Shown: piece after piece, positions 19,328 through 27,818 of the stretch
How the letters are laid out: the number at the start of each line of letters is the position of its first letter
Numbering within the stretch: position 1 is the stretch's first letter
From: Acidobacteriota bacterium
Lineage (GTDB): Bacteria > Acidobacteriota > UBA6911 > JACOSC01
Assembly (NCBI GenBank): GCA_016179055.1
Contig: JACOSC010000025.1
Coordinates: 45,586 to 109,585, forward strand
Length of the DNA stretch: 64,000 bases
Direction: 5' to 3'
The notes under the pieces: generated by a model
The model's input: only the letters and a program-made list of their open reading frames with translations
What the model was told of the DNA's origin: nothing
Databases searched by the model: none
Made by a program: the position numbers and the translations under genes

Positions 19328-20848
19328 TTATCCCATCAGTTTTTTTCTTAGCGAAGAGTGGAAGAAGAAATTAAGGGCGCGCGTCATGATACGGGCGCTT
19401 TTCTTAGAGTAGGGATACCATGTGAGCTCACGCGTCAGTCCCAGCTTGTCGACCAGAACCGATTGTGTGGTGCAGTAACGGCGGATCCCGGCTTCGCCAT
19501 GGCGATGGCCGAGCCCGCTTTCTTTGATGCCCCCAAAAGGCGATCCAGTGGCCACAAAATTAACCATGCAATCGTTCACACAGACGTTGCCGGCTTGCAG
19601 CCGGCGCGCCAGCGCGAGCCCCTTACGTTGGTCGCCGCTCCATATACTCGAATTGAGCCCGTAGCGCGAATCGTTGGCCAGCCGCAGGGCTTCATTTTCG
19701 TCGCAAACACGCATGATCGGCAGCACGGGGCCGAAGGTTTCTTCGGTCATGATCTCCATGGAATGATCGACCTTGTCGAGCACAGTGGGCTCGTAGAACA
19801 GGCCTTTGAAGTTGGGATTTCGACGCCCGCCAGTCAAGACTATGGCGCCTTTGCGTACGGCGTCGGCGACGTGGCGTTCAACAATTTGGAGCTGGCGAGG
19901 CATGGTCATCGAACCAACGTCCACGGAAAAGTCGTGATCGATTCCCTGACGCAGCTTCCTGGTCTTCTCCACCACCCGTTGCGTGAACGCTTCGGCGATC
20001 GGCGCCTCGACATAAACGCGCTCGACCGACATGCATATTTGGCCGGAATTGGCGAAGGCACCCCACACCGCGGCGTTGGCCGCACGTTCCACATCGGCAT
20101 CCTTAAGCACAACCATCGGATCTTTACCGCCCAACTCAAGCACGACGGGAATCAAGCGCTTGGCCGCCGCCTCCAGGACGCGCCGGCCGGTGGCTACGCT
20201 GCCGGTGAAGGATATCATATCGGCCGCCTCGATAAGGGCGGCGCCCGTGCTGCCGTCGCCGGTTACGGTTTGCACTACACCGGCCGGAAAGCCCACTTTC
20301 TCGCAAATCTCGGCGGCCAGCATCGCCGTGCGCGGCGTGAATTCCGAGGGCTTGATGATAACCGTGTTGCCGGCCATCAAGGCCGGGATGGTTTCTCCGA
20401 GGGTCAAAGTCAAAGGAAAGTTCCAGGGACAAATGAAGCCGACGGCCCCCACGGGATGGTAAGCTGTAAATACTTTCTTGTGTCGCAACAACCAATGCAG
20501 GGGAGCGCCGCGATCACGCAGAAATCTCTTGGCATGCTTCGCATAGAAATCGATAGCAAAGCAAATGTAAGTAACCTCGAGCAGCAGCGCTTCGCTTTTG
20601 GGTTTGCCTGTTTCCGAGCAGATGACCTCGGCCACTTCATCGCGATGATCCAGCAAGTAATCCCGCAGACGCCACATTAGCGCGGCCCGCGCCTCAAAGT
20701 TCCCCTGGCTCCAATCTTGAAAGGCGCGGCGGCTACGTTGATACGCGGCTTGCACGTCGGCGGAAGTTTGTATGGGGACTTCGCAAATTTTTTCCAAAGT
20801 GGCCGGATTGACGACTTCAATTGTATTTGCGGATGGCGCTTCCAGCAT
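19328..20848 (-). CDS. Aldehyde dehydrogenase family protein
   Basis: FICPWNFPLTLTLGETIPALMAGNTVIIKPSE; FTGSVATGRRV; LELGGKDPMVV; NSGQICMSVERVYV. Confidence 0.95.
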   Translation of the reverse strand: MLEAPSANTIEVVNPATLEKICEVPIQTSADVQAAYQRSRRAFQDWSQGNFEARAALMWRLRDYLLDHRDEVAEVICSETGKPKSEALLLEVTYICFAIDFYAKHAKRFLRDRGAPLHWLLRHKKVFTAYHPVGAVGFICPWNFPLTLTLGETIPALMAGNTVIIKPSEFTPRTAMLAAEICEKVGFPAGVVQTVTGDGSTGAALIEAADMISFTGSVATGRRVLEAAAKRLIPVVLELGGKDPMVVLKDADVERAANAAVWGAFANSGQICMSVERVYVEAPIAEAFTQRVVEKTRKLRQGIDHDFSVDVGSMTMPRQLQIVERHVADAVRKGAIVLTGGRRNPNFKGLFYEPTVLDKVDHSMEIMTEETFGPVLPIMRVCDENEALRLANDSRYGLNSSIWSGDQRKGLALARRLQAGNVCVNDCMVNFVATGSPFGGIKESGLGHRHGEAGIRRYCTTQSVLVDKLGLTRELTWYPYSKKSARIMTRALNFFFHSSLRKKLMG

Positions 20849-20905
20849 CGTGTAGCTTCCTCATCTGATCGTCTGCCGCGGCCCGACCACCGATCAAAGT
20901 CATTT

Positions 20906-21088
20906 GTAACTGTTCACGGGGGTCGGGGGTCGGGCGATATTACTTGGATTTCTTTTCCAAAGACTTCCGCATCCGTTAAGCATCCGCTCCACTACCCAAT
21001 TTCTAGATCACGACAATTCCTAACAGTCATCGGTACCGCCGGGGCCTTGACCCCTGATCCCTGACCCCAGATCCAGGTGAACACTTAC
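20906..21088. mobile_element. Family B MITE-like element, copy 2
   Basis: Ends GTAACTGTTCAC...GTGAACACTTAC; flanks agtcattt (20898-20905) and aatcattt (21089-21096), 7/8 match. Confidence 0.85.
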
Positions 21089-21090
21089 AA

Positions 21091-21804
21091 TCATTTTATG
21101 AACCCAATCCAGGGATAGTGGCTGGCGGCGCCCATGAAGAAGAGCATGGGGAAAGACAAATAGAAGTTAGCTCGAGAGGCCAGAAAAGCCTGGCGCGCCA
21201 GTTTGGCCGATTCCGGGGGAATCGCCGTGCCCTGCGCGGCGTTTGCGGCGATCCACGCAATAATCCGTTTCTGGTTTGGCCAAATGATCCCCCATACGTT
21301 GAGCATCATAATCACGCCCAGACCGCCACCCAGCGCGATCGATAGGGACTTACTGCTGACTTTTGGACCGCCTAACATGGCTATTAAGATGCCCATCATA
21401 ATCACAACCACAAGGCCAACCACGATGGCCAATATGGGTCCCTTGTTGAGGGGACCCGAAGTGGGCACGAACGCGGCATATATAACGGCGTAGGTGACCA
21501 GCACAACGCCAAACCAGATCCCAATCGCCGACCCCATGTTGGGCTCGTCCTTCAATACGCTCATGTAGTACATTATTCCAATCAGGACGGTTACGACCGC
21601 GCCCCAGCGGAACCACCAAAGGGCGCGGGGCATTAACTCCGGTATCACTTTGCCTTTGGTCGGACCATCCAGTTTCTTCATAAACTCGACGTTGACCAGG
21701 TTGAAGAAGTAAAGCAGTCCGATCCAGGTTATCCCCGCCACGAAGTGAAGCCAGCGGAGCGCCATCAAATAAGTGGAATATGCATCCAACGTAGAGACTT
21801 CCAT
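21091..21804 (-). CDS. PuuD-like (urate hydroxylase) membrane protein
   Basis: LRWLHFVAGITWIGLLYFFNLVNVEFMKKLDGPTKGKVIPELMPRALWWFRWGA; multiple TM segments. Confidence 0.75.
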   Translation of the reverse strand: MEVSTLDAYSTYLMALRWLHFVAGITWIGLLYFFNLVNVEFMKKLDGPTKGKVIPELMPRALWWFRWGAVVTVLIGIMYYMSVLKDEPNMGSAIGIWFGVVLVTYAVIYAAFVPTSGPLNKGPILAIVVGLVVVIMMGILIAMLGGPKVSSKSLSIALGGGLGVIMMLNVWGIIWPNQKRIIAWIAANAAQGTAIPPESAKLARQAFLASRANFYLSFPMLFFMGAASHYPWIGFIK

Positions 21805-22286
21805 GGGTTCCTCCTTAGGTTTTTTCGGTTAGTGCCCACGTTCTTAATGGGTGTTGTAACGTGCCGAACCGTTCATGTCGTTCTATCATTAGTTGGAGTG
21901 CCTTTTTGCCGGTAAAACCATAACCAAAACGCGGTATGCAAATCTTCGTCATAGTCTTCCGATCTGATAATGTGATTCCAGATCAAGGCCCCTCCACCCC
22001 CGATACGCGCCCATCGGCCGATATAGATAGACTGGACTCACAATACCTGCCGATAGAAATACATTATTTTAGCGGCAACTATAACGAGGACTCTAAGCTT
22101 TGTCAAGAAAAGCAGGAATTTCATGAGATTTGATGCGCACTGCGTCCACGGTTACTATTAATATTGGTTGAAAAGGTCCGCTTGCCCTTCCCGATACTAT
22201 CAAGCGGTACGCTGGTAGGGGTCTGTACAAACCTAGCCTAATATGCTAGCATCAAATTAGGTGCAAATTAAGTGTAGAGGTGTATT

Positions 22287-22568
22287 ATGCTCGACATTAG
22301 CAAAGATATACATTCGCTGAGCGACTTTAAAAGGAATACGACGGATTTTATCCGTCAGATGAAGAAGAACGGCCATCCGGTGGTGCTCACCATCAACGGA
22401 AAAGCCGAGCTTGTTGTACAAGACGCTACTTCCTACCAACAGCTTTTAGAGCTGGTAGACCGACTGGAAGCCATCGAAGGCATTAAACACGGTATTGATG
22501 CCGTGAAGGCTGGAAGGACGGAGCCTCTAGAGAAGGTGTTTGCAGGTATTCGACGCAGGAAGCGATAA
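22287..22568 (+). CDS. Type II TA antitoxin, Phd/YefM family
   Basis: MLDISKDIHSLSDFKRNTTDFIRQMKKNGHPVVLTINGKAELVVQDATSYQQLLE. Confidence 0.9.
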   Translation: MLDISKDIHSLSDFKRNTTDFIRQMKKNGHPVVLTINGKAELVVQDATSYQQLLELVDRLEAIEGIKHGIDAVKAGRTEPLEKVFAGIRRRKR

Positions 22569-22874
22569 GTGTATCGGATAGAGATAACGGCGACGGCGAA
22601 GAGTGAGATACAAAAGGCGTATGATTGGTATGGGGAGCATTTGCCTGCTGGTGCGGAACGTTGGCTAAACGGTTTGTTGCGCAAGATAGAGACGCGCAAG
22701 AGGCAGCCCGCGCGTTGTCCGCGGGCACGAGAGAGTGATGCGTTTGCGATTCCGGTAAGGCAAATTCTCTATGGGAAGCGCGGCGGGGCCTATCGTGCGC
22801 TTTTTCAGATTATAAACGAGGCAGTATTTATTCTTCATGTTCGGCACGCAGCCAGGGCTGATGTGGAGCCGTGA
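22569..22874 (+). CDS. Type II TA toxin, RelE/ParE family
   Basis: GTG start directly after the antitoxin stop; YRIEITATAKSEIQKAYDWYGEHLPAGAERW...YRALFQIINEAVFILHVRHAAR. Confidence 0.88.
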   Translation: MYRIEITATAKSEIQKAYDWYGEHLPAGAERWLNGLLRKIETRKRQPARCPRARESDAFAIPVRQILYGKRGGAYRALFQIINEAVFILHVRHAARADVEP

Positions 22875-23044
22875 AGAGCGCCCTTACCCAGACATTTTTT
22901 TCGGAAAGTGCTAAGACTTGACCATGTTCCGCGTGGATGACCCGCGGGCGCTTGACTCCTTATCAATGGTGTGATAGGGTTTCAACGTTATTGATCTGTT
23001 CTTTCAAAAACTCCTAGAGGTGATTGACCCCTGCAAGGGTCAAT

Positions 23045-23270
23045 CAAGAGGGAAGTTGGGTGAGTTGATTCATGAGTCTTGCGCCTAGAGGCGGCTCATC
23101 GGTCAACAAGGCCCACGCGGTCCCGCCACTGTAATCGGAGAGCGATATTTCTTTGCCGGCGATAGACGCGGCGGTCACTCTGGTTAAGGCCAACAATGGC
23201 CGGCCGGGGGAAGGCCCGAAATTTTCGCGAGGATCCGTAAGTCAGGAAACCTGCCTCGGGAGAAAATTCG
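23045..23270 (+). promoter_or_regulatory. Cobalamin riboswitch
   Basis: gagggaagttgggtga ... cgcggtcccgccactgtaa ... taagtcaggaaacctgcct (B12-box-like core), upstream of a BtuF-like gene. Confidence 0.88.
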
Positions 23271-23306
23271 GTTAGCTCTTCGCGGAAAAGAGTCCGTCCG
23301 GTTTGG

Positions 23307-23352
23307 AAAAACCTCCTAACTCTTTTTTCGAGGAGTTAGGAGGTTTTTTTTT
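23307..23352 (+). terminator. Rho-independent terminator downstream of the riboswitch
   Basis: aaaacctcctaactctttttt/cgaggagttaggaggtttttttt perfect stem followed by a T-run. Confidence 0.85.
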
Positions 23353-23468
23353 GCCGGCCAGTCAGTCGAGGGTTTTAAAATGGGATCTACGATCCGCGCG
23401 ACGTGTCTGAATCGTGAACAAAGCGCGCTATATCTTGGCTTTATACAAGCCTCGCCGCTTCTGAAAAA

Positions 23469-23567
23469 AACTCCGGTGAAAAAGAACCGGTAGCGGTAGC
23501 GACCGGGTATGTCAAGTCTTGGCATACCCGCTCGCTACCGCAGTTGGTTCTGTTTTTTTATTCGTCG
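23469..23567. repeat. Family C palindromic repeat (leader of btuF-like gene)
   Basis: aactccggtgaaaaagaaccggtagcggtagcgaccgggta...tacccgctcgctaccgcagttggttctgtttttttattcgtcg; homologous to 58591-58689. Confidence 0.85.
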
Positions 23568-23598
23568 TAGATCTTCGCCGTAGGCATGAGGAATTCGC

Positions 23599-24555
23599 AT
23601 GAGCAAAGAATTGCACAACGCTTCATCGATGGCGCTGAGTGGCGCTGGTCTCTTCCTACGCTTTTTAATGCTTTCTCTGCTCTGGTCAGGCGTCGCCTGT
23701 GGGACGTCCGGCGCCGGCCGTCAAACGCGGCCGCCGGCTGATGGAAAGCGGCGTTTGATTGATCAAGTAGAGCGCGTCCTTTTCGTCGCACCCAACCCCT
23801 CTCGCATTATTTCGCTGGCCCCTAGCGTGACGGAGATTCTTTTTGCCTTAGGTGTCGAGGATCGTGTCGTGGGTGTGACCAACTTCTGCCATTTCCCCGA
23901 CGGCGTAAAACCGAAGACGCGCATCGGCGACTTACAGAATCCGAACCTGGAGGTTATTGTCTCGTTGCGGCCGGATCTGGTTATTGCTACGACCAGCGGT
24001 AACGTTAAAGAGTCCATTGACAAAATGGCGGAATTGAATCTGGCCGTTTACACGCTCAATGCCTCCACTCTGGAAGAAATTCTACGGTCGATACGAGATG
24101 TGGGTGATATTACGGGAACTCAACAAAAGGCGGCCGCGGTGGTCGGCGATTTGCGTCGCCGTCTGTTGGCCGTCCGACAACGAGGGCAAGGCCGGCCAAC
24201 CCCTCGTGTGCTTTATCTTATCTGGCATGACCCTATCGTGGCGCCGGGCGGGGATTCCTTTATCACCGACGGCTTGCGCTGGGCCGGCGGCGATTCCATA
24301 ACGGCGGATACCAAAGCTCGATCCCCGCGCTACAGCGCGGAAGAAATCATAGCTAAGCAGCCGGAGTATATCTTCGTTCCCAAGGGCGAAAACCCGGTCA
24401 CCCTGTCGTACTTTCTCGAGAGCCCGGGCTGGGCCACGCTGCCGGCCGTCATTGAGCGACGGATCTATTTCATCAGCCCGGCCATTCAGCAGCCGAGCCC
24501 GAAATTGATCGACGGCATTGAAGAGGTAGCAGGAATACTGCACGGTCCACCATGA
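23599..24555 (+). CDS. btuF-like: Cobalamin ABC transporter substrate-binding protein
   Basis: PSRIISLAPSVTEILFALGVEDRVVGVTNFCHFP; downstream of B12 riboswitch. Confidence 0.88.
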   Translation: MSKELHNASSMALSGAGLFLRFLMLSLLWSGVACGTSGAGRQTRPPADGKRRLIDQVERVLFVAPNPSRIISLAPSVTEILFALGVEDRVVGVTNFCHFPDGVKPKTRIGDLQNPNLEVIVSLRPDLVIATTSGNVKESIDKMAELNLAVYTLNASTLEEILRSIRDVGDITGTQQKAAAVVGDLRRRLLAVRQRGQGRPTPRVLYLIWHDPIVAPGGDSFITDGLRWAGGDSITADTKARSPRYSAEEIIAKQPEYIFVPKGENPVTLSYFLESPGWATLPAVIERRIYFISPAIQQPSPKLIDGIEEVAGILHGPP

Positions 24556-24710
24556 GCTCATTACGCCTAAGAGCGCCGGCATCCTTGCCGGCATGGGTGG
24601 ACGCGGTCCGCTAAGGGATTCGCCCCGACGGTAGTCGGGGCGCTCTCAGGTCTTTTAAGAGGAGGCTGTCGCCTGAGTGGGACTTGTATCCAACGGTAGG
24701 TTGATCCATT

Positions 24711-25847
24711 ATGTGTGCATCCAAAAAAGTTCCAGCCGTGAAATCGAACTTAAGGGAAGACGGGACCGTTTCTTCTGAGCTTCTCGCGTTGGTGGTCCCT
24801 CTCACGCGCGTAAGGATATTTATAACGGTCTTGGGCTTAATGTTGGGGCTGGCTCTTACTATTTTACTTTGCCTTTTTGTAGGCAGCGCCCATGTATCAC
24901 CGGCGGATGTCTTATCACGCATGACAAGCCCGTGGCGCGCCTTTCGGGGAACCACGCCATACGCCGCGGACATTGATGTGATCCTATTTTCAATCCGTCT
25001 TCCGCGCCTATTGTTGGCCGCCATGGTGGGCGCCGCATTGGCCACCGCCGGCGCCGCCTTTCAAGCGCTACTGCGGAATCCGTTGGCCGACCCTTATGTT
25101 CTTGGCGTGTCCAGCGGCGCGTCCTTCGGCGCCATACTGGCAACGATGGGCAGCTCGTTAATCGGCCTCTCCTCGTGGCAGGCCGCCGCCAATCTCACAC
25201 GGCCGGTAGCCGCATTCCTCGGCGCGCTCATGGCCATTGGGTTGGTGTACGTGGTGGCTGGCGGCCGGCGCGGCCGGTCTTCCAGTCGTCTCTTGTTGGC
25301 CGGGGTAATCATGTCTTCTCTCTTGATGTCCGTAAATATTCTGTTGCTAACCACGACCCGCCAAATGGAGATTCGCGGATTTTTCTTTTGGCTGATCGGA
25401 GATCTCAGTCATCCGGTGCGGCTGGATCTTTCCATGGCCGTCGTTTTGGTTGTCGTAGTGATGGGCGCGCTGGCGATCTACAGTTTGGCGCGGAGTTTGA
25501 ACTTGATCGCCGTTGGCGAAGAGGACGCGCGAACGCTGGGCGTGCCGGTGGAATCCGTACGAACTACTATTTATCTGGTGACCTCACTCATGACCGGTGC
25601 AGTCGTCTCGATCAGCGGCTCGATTCCATACGTGGGATTGATCATTCCGCATATTGTTCGGTTGAGCATTGGCGGCGATTATCGTCTATTGCTGCCGGCG
25701 GTCTTTTTTGCCGGCGCGATATTTACGGTGGTCGCCGACACGTTGGCCCGTATAGTGATCTCGCCGGCGGAGCTGCCGGTGGGGGTGATTACCGCCCTTT
25801 GCGGCGCGCCGGTTTTTCTTTCCTTATTACGCAAGAGGGGAACGTGA
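24711..25847 (+). CDS. btuC-like: FecCD-family ABC transporter permease
   Basis: RLPRLLLAAMVGAALATAGAAFQALLRNPLADPYVLGVSSGASFGA; SGSIPYVGLIIPHIVR. Confidence 0.93.
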   Translation: MCASKKVPAVKSNLREDGTVSSELLALVVPLTRVRIFITVLGLMLGLALTILLCLFVGSAHVSPADVLSRMTSPWRAFRGTTPYAADIDVILFSIRLPRLLLAAMVGAALATAGAAFQALLRNPLADPYVLGVSSGASFGAILATMGSSLIGLSSWQAAANLTRPVAAFLGALMAIGLVYVVAGGRRGRSSSRLLLAGVIMSSLLMSVNILLLTTTRQMEIRGFFFWLIGDLSHPVRLDLSMAVVLVVVVMGALAIYSLARSLNLIAVGEEDARTLGVPVESVRTTIYLVTSLMTGAVVSISGSIPYVGLIIPHIVRLSIGGDYRLLLPAVFFAGAIFTVVADTLARIVISPAELPVGVITALCGAPVFLSLLRKRGT

Positions 25848-25921
25848 CGCGATGTGGATTTTTCGTATCTTCTCAATAAATCGGGGTAACCTAATCCGGA
25901 CGATCCGGAACCAAACAGACG

Positions 25922-26215
25922 GCATGAATAAAGGCCCGAATGGCACTTCTTGAAAATAGTTTGCCCGTTACAGAATCCCAACGGGATTCTGTCTCAAAGC
26001 CCAGGGTTGCGAGGCACGAGCTACCCTGGGAAAAGGTCGGCGGACATTGGCAACCCTAACGGGGTTGCGTCGGTTCTTCGGTCGTGCCGTAACCCCTTGG
26101 GGGTTGGATCCATGGCGCATCGCATTCCCAGGGTTGGCCGCGGGGACGCGGCCAACCCTGGGCTTTGTTCCGCAATCCCGTTGGGATTGTTTTCGCGCCC
26201 CGCCGCCAATCGCTA
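25922..26215 (-). repeat. Family D multi-palindrome repeat, copy 2 (inverted relative to copy 1)
   Basis: Reverse complement closely matches 14727-15019; sits between the btuC-like and btuD-like genes. Confidence 0.9.
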
Positions 26216-26668
26216 TGGAGTAAATGCCAAACATCTCTATGAGCAACGAGCCAAAATGTGCGTGGAACAATGGAGCCTATGCACCGCCAAGACGCCAAGA
26301 TAAACGCCACCTATTCTTGGCGTCTTGGTGGTTTAATTTCTGAGGGGTGCTCTATTCCGATTACTGGTATTTTAATTTGCCGAACCTGTAGTGTGCCCCG
26401 ACTTATTGAGAAGATACGATTTTTCCCTGTTCCATGGGAAGACCAGGCCAAGAGATGGTGCCTTTTTAGAGCTCTCCGGTGACGGCATCGAGTTTGCGGG
26501 TGCGCTGATTTCGATAGGACGTAGGTAAAAAGGAAGAATGTATTTAACCATGCGCTTATGCAGCCTCGTTAGGGCTAACCGTTAACTTTGGTTTACATGA
26601 TCTTCCGATCCTACGGAGCACATACTATGGGGGCTCACGTCCGCATTAAGCGTACCAGGTGTTAATCC

Positions 26669-27448
26669 ATGGGTCCGTTAGTTCTTGAAGGACAGCATAT
26701 TAATTTTTCGTACGACCGGCCGGTGCTGGCCGATATCAGCCTGTGCCTGTATGGAGGGGAAATTCTTGGTATCGTCGGACCCAATGGGGCTGGAAAGACA
26801 ACCCTGCTGCGGATTCTTTACGGCAGTTTGACGCCCTTCAGCGGTGAAATCAGGATATATGGAAACGAATCGCTGCAACAATTAGGCCGCCGGGCTATAG
26901 CCCGCCGCCTAGCGGTGGTTCGGCAAGAAACAACTATTGGACTCCCGATTTCAGTCGCTAATTTTGTCATGCAAGGACGGTACCCGCATTTATCCGGATT
27001 TGGCTTTGAGCGCGCGAGTGATGTAAAGATCGTGGCGGAGGCCCTGCAACAGGCCGCCAGTCACGGCTTGGCCGGCCATGAAATTCATGAGATTTCCGGC
27101 GGTGAGCGGCAGCGGGTCCTGCTGGCCAGGGCCCTCGCGCAGGAACCGCAGATCTTGTTGCTCGACGAGCCTACCGCCAATCTTGATATGAAATACCAGA
27201 TTGAGATTATGGCGCTGGTACGCGGCCTAACTTGTAAGCGGGACATGGGAACCATCGTGGTTACCCATGACCTCAATTTAATTTCCGAGTTCGCTGACCG
27301 GCTCCTGCTGCTCAAGGACGGACGCATGGTATGTTGCGGCGCCCCGGCCGATGTCATGACGAGCGATAGGATCCGAGAAGTGTTTGAGGTGGAGGTCCAG
27401 GTTGATATAAATCCCGCAACCGGCCGACCGCGAGTGAGCTACGTATGA
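26669..27448 (+). CDS. btuD-like: ABC transporter ATP-binding protein
   Basis: Walker A GPNGAGKTT; signature ISGGERQRVLLARAL; Walker B ILLLDEPTANLD. Confidence 0.93.
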   Translation: MGPLVLEGQHINFSYDRPVLADISLCLYGGEILGIVGPNGAGKTTLLRILYGSLTPFSGEIRIYGNESLQQLGRRAIARRLAVVRQETTIGLPISVANFVMQGRYPHLSGFGFERASDVKIVAEALQQAASHGLAGHEIHEISGGERQRVLLARALAQEPQILLLDEPTANLDMKYQIEIMALVRGLTCKRDMGTIVVTHDLNLISEFADRLLLLKDGRMVCCGAPADVMTSDRIREVFEVEVQVDINPATGRPRVSYV

Positions 27449-27666
27449 CCTGAATTTTGCACGACAAGGAGGTTTCTCTAACAAATGATCCATTTTTGTC
27501 CGGCTCTGCTTGTTCGCGCGGATCCGTGCAAAAAAATTTTTGCACGGACGATCATCACCACGGAGGGTAACTTAGCGAGGACTGTGCGTTCTCAGCTAAT
27601 CAGCGTAAAACAACGCTGAAGCCTTGTTTCCAGACGATCCTGGTGATTCTCGTGCAAAATTCAGGT
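27448..27666. mobile_element. 219-bp MITE-like element with TIRs
   Basis: ACCTGAATTTTGCACGA...TCGTGCAAAATTCAGGT perfect 17-bp TIRs; flanked by ATG (27445-27447) and ATG (27667-27669), a possible 3-bp TSD; left 141 bp also at 2888-3028. Confidence 0.8.
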
Positions 27667-27818
27667 ATGAACAATCACAAGGAACATCAGAAAGCAGACT
27701 TCCAATGGCGAACCTAAAGAAATATGGATCGGTGATGCGGGGTTTGGCGCCGGTCCTGAAGTGCCCGTAACCATGAAGGACCCAATTAAATTAGAACTGC
27801 CAATTAAAAGGAGGCGTT

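Noticed and set aside
19358-20680. 440-aa plus-strand ORF
   Set aside because: Lies antisense to a clear aldehyde dehydrogenase; shadow ORF from GC-rich codon bias.
27354-27545. 63-aa minus ORF MQKFFCTDPREQAEPDKNGSF... also seen at 2800-2985
   Set aside because: Both are created by the duplicated 141-bp repeat.
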